From Castor canadensis (lineage: Eukaryota > Chordata > Mammalia > Rodentia > Castoridae): a stretch of DNA of 64,000 bases. Shown here one piece after another: positions 59,701 to 64,000 of the stretch; the stretch's first letter is position 1; each line of letters starts with the position of its first letter. Made by a program: the position numbers and the translations under genes. The DNA lies in NCBI RefSeq assembly GCF_047511655.1, contig NC_133402.1:59586951-59650950 (forward strand), read 5' to 3'. Under the pieces are notes generated by a model. That model saw only the letters and a program-made list of their open reading frames with translations. It searched no databases and had not been told where the DNA came from.

Positions 59701-61589
59701 GTTGTTTGTTTGTTACTGACTGAAGGGACCTGCCAGCCTTTGCCTAGCTGTAGTGCCTTGTTTGAGAGGCTTCTGTGGCCTGGGCCCCTACCCATGTGGT
59801 AACTGAATGGGCCTTTTACTGAACTGAGGTCCAGCCTACTTGCCTTAGTGTCCAGTGTTCTTCCGAGGTTGGAAAGCAAAATATGCCTAGAGAATGAATA
59901 GGAATTAATGTAAGAATTAATGAGTGAGAAATATGTTTTTTGTTTATAATTATAAATGGTGCTTCATGGAACATCTCTAAATCTCTGTATAATGTGAGTA
60001 TAGCATAGTCACCCCTCCCCCGCTCCCTTCCCACACCTACACACTCTAGTTGCCCTGTTTGTGTCACATGCCCCAGTGCTAATCACCCTCCCCACAGCTG
60101 ATTGGATGGGGAAGGTCATCTGACTCCATAAGATCCAAACCATAGGCCAGGTTCAACCAAACAGATTTGCACTTGAGATTTGAACTAACAGACAGAAAAG
60201 GGTTGTGGTGGTGTATTAAAAAAGCAGAACACTAGAGTCAGGAGCTGAGAATTGACCCTACTTGGGTGGAATGGGGCTGTGTACACACAGGTGAATGAAC
60301 AATAACAACAAAACTAAAAATGTGTGTATGTCTGGAACCTTCTCATTGTCCTATAGGTGGTCCTCTGTGCACCAGGGGAATGAGGAGGTTGGAGGTAATT
60401 TGCACTATGAGCTTCTTCTTCATCCTTTCCCCCCAGCTTAGAGGTCAACAAGGGCATCATTGTCCATTGTCATTACTCATCTCTGATTGAGGAAGGTCCT
60501 GAATCCATGTACCCAGAGTCATGCCAGAACTGGTCAGTTATGGTTCTCCTGCAATTGCAGGCACCTCACTGCCATGACCACAGCCTTCAGCCAGATCACT
60601 CCATATGGGCATACACATAGAGTTGGCCAAATGTTAGAGGCAGTGCAGGGTCAGATACTTGGGTCACAGGCCAGGTTGCTCTGCTGCCTGATGGCCTCAT
60701 ATGAGTCCCCATCCTCTGTGGTCTTGAGTGCTCTGTGAATGAGTAGGCATCTCAGACCCTGATTCACAGACCACTGGGACATTTAAAAGAGACAGCATGT
60801 AGGCAAAGAGGCTTCAGACCCAGAGGCTGAGATTGTGGTGGATGAAGAGAGAGAGCCACTCCAGAGTGACACCTCAGAGATGTGGGGAGAGTCTGGTCTC
60901 TAAGCCCTGCAGTACTCCAACATGTGCCTGTTCCCACAGACCCAGAGAGGGGAAAGGCCTTTCCTTTCTCACAGGCCATTTTGGTGCACTCTCCAAGGCT
61001 TTCTCCTCCTTCCCAGGGGTATGGAGAATGGCCAGGGTTTCGTTCCCTCTGTAGTCAGGATGAGTGGTCTGGTGTGCTATTCTGGGTCCTGGGGTGTCAT
61101 CCTCTCCAGGCTGGGGCCTCATGAGCATATTTCCCTGCCTTCCCATCTCACCTCAGCAACCTTCGTGTACCTCAGTGTCATTATAGAAGACCTCTGTCAT
61201 GGCTGCTCTCTCAGCCTGCGGAAAGCCCTCCTTGCTGATGAGGGATTGTTAATGCTTTTGTTTCTTAGGGTTTCCTGGCTTGATTGGTGACAATATTTCT
61301 GTTGGGTTACATGGCTAGAACATAACCTGAACTCAGTAAGCTTCAACAGACTTTCTGCAGTCTCTAAAATGCACAGAAAAGTGCTCATGGCCAGGATCCC
61401 AAGTCATTATTTAGTTATTTAAAATGATGATGTCCTGACCCCCCGTTACAGAAGGATGGGGCAGAGTTCCTAGTGTGGGGGAGAGAGACTTTAAAGGTGA
61501 CACCTCCCTTGACCTCTATCAAATGACCTTCTTGACCATCTCAGACCTGTGACCTTCATGAGTACTGTTCATGGTCAGAGACTCTCAGA
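56749..61589. other. Unique non-coding sequence
   Basis: Almost 5 kb with few recognisable repeats. The longest frame is a 208-codon plus-strand one at 57375-58001, with no known domain. No splice-site or family support for any exon. An ATAAAA-rich piece occurs at 59330-59400. Confidence 0.4.
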
Positions 61590-61685
61590 AAGAAGCTGTT
61601 TAATTCTCATAGTAACCCTGTCATGAAGTCATTATACTGAAGAGTAAACTGAGGTTCAGAGATAGGAAAGTGCAAAACTGGGGAA
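61590..61685 (-). repeat. MIR fragment, minus strand
   Basis: tttaattctcatagtaaccc then taaactgaggttcagagata, reverse MIR order. Confidence 0.75.
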
Positions 61686-62109
61686 TAACTGAGGGAGAAT
61701 GTTGCTGGAGCCTTGTCCACATTTCTTGGAAATGTACATCTGAGTTAGGGACAATGAGCTGGACAGAGGGGACTGCAGTAGGACCCCAGGGGGCAGGAGT
61801 TGTCAGAGCTGCAGGCAGAAAGCAGGCACTTTGGTCTGTGTAGGCAATAAGGAGGTGGGCTGGGTTAGTAAGCACACTGTGCAGTTGAGAATTAAGGGGT
61901 CAGTGAGAAATCCCAAGGTAAGGAGAGTCTCGCTTCATCACCTCTTTTGTGTTTTTCCCATGAGAAACAGCTACAGCATTCACGTCTCTGAATCTTTCAT
62001 CTCTCTGGGGCTCAGCAGGGAAACCGCAGGGTTTCCCGGTGTGGGACAGCCTCTCGCCCCCGCTAGATGGCACTGTTGCAGGTCATTTTCACTCAGCAGC
62101 CCTTCAAAG

Positions 62110-62195
62110 GTTGTGTGTGTGTCAGTGTGCACGCGAGCTTGTGGGAGCGTGTGTGTGACTGCTGTGTGTCTACGTGTGTGTGCATGCGCCTGTGT
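62110..62195. repeat. Imperfect GT-rich tract
   Basis: Interrupted gtgtgt/gtgcgc-type repeats over about 85 bp. Confidence 0.8.
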
Positions 62196-62199
62196 GTTG

Positions 62200-62760
62200 G
62201 GAATCCCTGGTTTGGGTCTCGCAGAGTCCCAGTCCACATTTTGTTCCTCTGCTTCTCTGGAATTGCTGCTTAGGATAGAAGTTATTGCTGCTGAGGGTTC
62301 TTTATGTATGGCTTCTGTGGACTCTGTGTTTGGGCATCAGATGCTAGGGAGTTATGAAGTGACCAGAACAGTTTTAGCTCTTCTGATAGGCTGAACTGTC
62401 TATGGGAACACTACTGACGCCAAGGCCCCAGGAATGGAGAGGTCCAGTAGTTTCCAGACTCTGGGTGGGCAGTATTGGGGAATTTTGAGTGAAGCAAGTT
62501 TCAGGGGCTCGAATATTTCCAATACAAATAAATTTTATTTTGGGTATTAACTTTGATCATTTATGTGGCTACAGGAGTTCCCTGTTGAGAAACTTTCTGA
62601 GGCCGGGTCTGTCTCAGAAGGAAAGAATTCTGTTGTCTGCCAGAGGCCTGCAGCAAAAGTAGTAGCAGTGATACATATTCCGAGGTAAGTGGCTACTTAT
62701 ATATAAGGATGGACTTCTGTGTCAAGTGTGAGAGTACTAGTTATTTAGGATTTTAGAAAT
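62200..62760. other. Unique sequence
   Basis: No gene or confident repeat seen. Confidence 0.4.
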
Positions 62761-62764
62761 TATC

Positions 62765-62900
62765 CCAACTCACTCATTTATTTCCTAGATGGTGGAGAAA
62801 CTGAAGGTAAAAAGAGTTGGCCAGGGCCATATGGCTAATAGTAGAGAAAAGACTAGAAGGCAGGTCTCTGGCCACTAGTGCCAGTGTTTTTGTGGACATG
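62765..62900 (-). repeat. MIR element, minus strand
   Basis: gatggtggagaaactgaagg, then gttggccagggccatatggc and ggcaggtctctggccactag in reverse MIR order; diverged. Confidence 0.65.
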
Positions 62901-63779
62901 CCATGACTCTCTAGTTCTGTATTCACACAAGGTCCCAAATGCCAGGTTAACTTTTTTTGGTCTGATATTTTAGGGTTTTTCCACATGGTTGTCAGGAGAA
63001 AGCTTCCAGATAGAGCTCCTCTGTGTGATTTTGTGGTATTCCAGGGAGAATCTGGATAGGACAGATTACATGGCTGAATCTTGGAAAATAGATGCTAAGA
63101 GAGAAGACAGGAAAGAAACTTAAGTTCTGTGTATTTGGGAAAGTATATAAGGGCAGTTACATAGACATGGCCAAGGGTGATGACTACTGTAAAGCCTAAA
63201 AAAGCAGGCTTCCAGGAGTGAGAAGGCCCAGGTTAGATGTAAGAAAGGCTCTCCTGAGAGTGCAAGGAGCTGCTCAGGCCTGGGACTGCATGACCCCTCC
63301 CGTGCATGGCTGCCCAGGTTGTCCCAGAAGGGACTAGTGGGCCCTGCAGAGTAGAGCAAGCTCTCATGAGGTGGAGCCAGACGCTGCAGGTACCAGATCC
63401 CACTCCATCTCCAGTTAAGTGGGTCACATGGTGTCCCTTTGCCTCACTTTTCCCACCTGGCATATGAGTTACATGTCTAGTGCATTACAACAAGTGAGAA
63501 TCAAAGGAGATTGGGTGTTAGCCTACATGGGATAAAGAGTGGAGTTAAAAGTAAGGATGACCCAACAAGTATGTGTAGCATAAATAAAAATAAATAAAAA
63601 TAGATAAAAATAATTTAGAAAAGCCAGGGTAGAGTCTCTGCCCAAGGCCCCCCATATACCCTACTTAATAGTCTTTGTGTGCGTAAGGTGAGGGTATAAA
63701 CGGGCATGATCTGTAAGTGAGAATACTATTAAGTTATTGGGACTCTCCTAATGGCAGTAGTCTCCTAATGGCAGAAGCT
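62901..63779. other. Unique sequence
   Basis: No gene supported. A short AAAT/AAATA run at 63581-63612. Confidence 0.4.
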
Positions 63780-63900
63780 AGGTGCTCCATCCTATTTCAT
63801 TTTTCCAGTAATTCTAGGAGGCAGGTTCTATTATTATCCCACTTTCCAGAAGTAAAGCTGAGGCTCCAAGAGGTCAAGGGAATTTGATAGAACAGTCTGT
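63780..63900 (-). repeat. MIR element, minus strand
   Basis: taggaggcaggttctattat, then tcccactttccagaagtaaa and gctgaggctccaagaggtca match reverse MIR. Confidence 0.75.
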
Positions 63901-64000
63901 CTGGACCAGCAGAGCAGCAAATGTGTATTAATGTAAAGCCCAGAGGAAACTTCTAGCTGATAGCATGACCTGCAGCTTTTTCTTCTTCCCACAAAGGTTA

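Noticed and set aside
61831-62394. 187-codon plus-strand frame
   Set aside because: Runs through a GT-rich tract giving repetitive Cys/Val text; no domain or conservation evidence.

Overview
The window is nuclear DNA of a placental mammal, most likely a rodent. It is full of short repeats that pair a B1-like (7SL-derived) unit with an ID-like (tRNA-derived) unit, and it holds many LINE-1 (L1) copies of several ages plus old MIR and L2 remnants. The exact form of the paired short repeats looks most like Castorimorpha (beaver, kangaroo rat and relatives); that placement comes from memory of the repeat type and was not checked against a database. No bacterial, plasmid or CRISPR features are present.

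Only one kind of host protein gene is convincing: a proline-rich PRR23-family gene. A complete single-exon copy lies on the minus strand at 24787-25479 inside a CpG-rich island. A second copy is cut by the left edge (1-155, minus strand; 5' end and promoter present). The block 1-532 matches 25325-25856 without gaps and with three differences seen by eye, and the match then stops abruptly. The two genes are therefore very young, same-strand tandem duplicates (spacing 25,324 bp), or have been homogenised recently. Directly upstream of the left copy, 531 to about 665 is a decayed second copy of the promoter segment at 355-490.

Region by region: 1-670 left gene edge and promoter; 0.8-9.5 kb old L2 and L1 with SINEs and a 5S rRNA-derived insert; 9.5-16 kb mixed, with a decayed antisense endogenous retrovirus broken up by an old L1; 16-24 kb L1 ends, SINEs, a Tigger DNA transposon remnant and AT-rich old L1; 24.6-26 kb the intact PRR23 gene and CpG island; 26-30 kb mostly unique DNA with a MIR; 30-46 kb almost solid L1 on the minus strand, including a nearly full-length but dead L1 (about 36.39-42.57 kb) inserted into an older L1; 46-64 kb mostly unique non-coding DNA with MIR, SINE, L1 and a MaLR-type LTR fossil, and no convincing exon.

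I see no multi-gene pathway or novel molecular system. The most informative signals are the recent PRR23 duplication with an exact edge, the tandem promoter fossil beside it, and several unusual repeat structures (a tail-less 5S insert, a three-B1 composite SINE, an exact 87-bp duplication inside a SINE).
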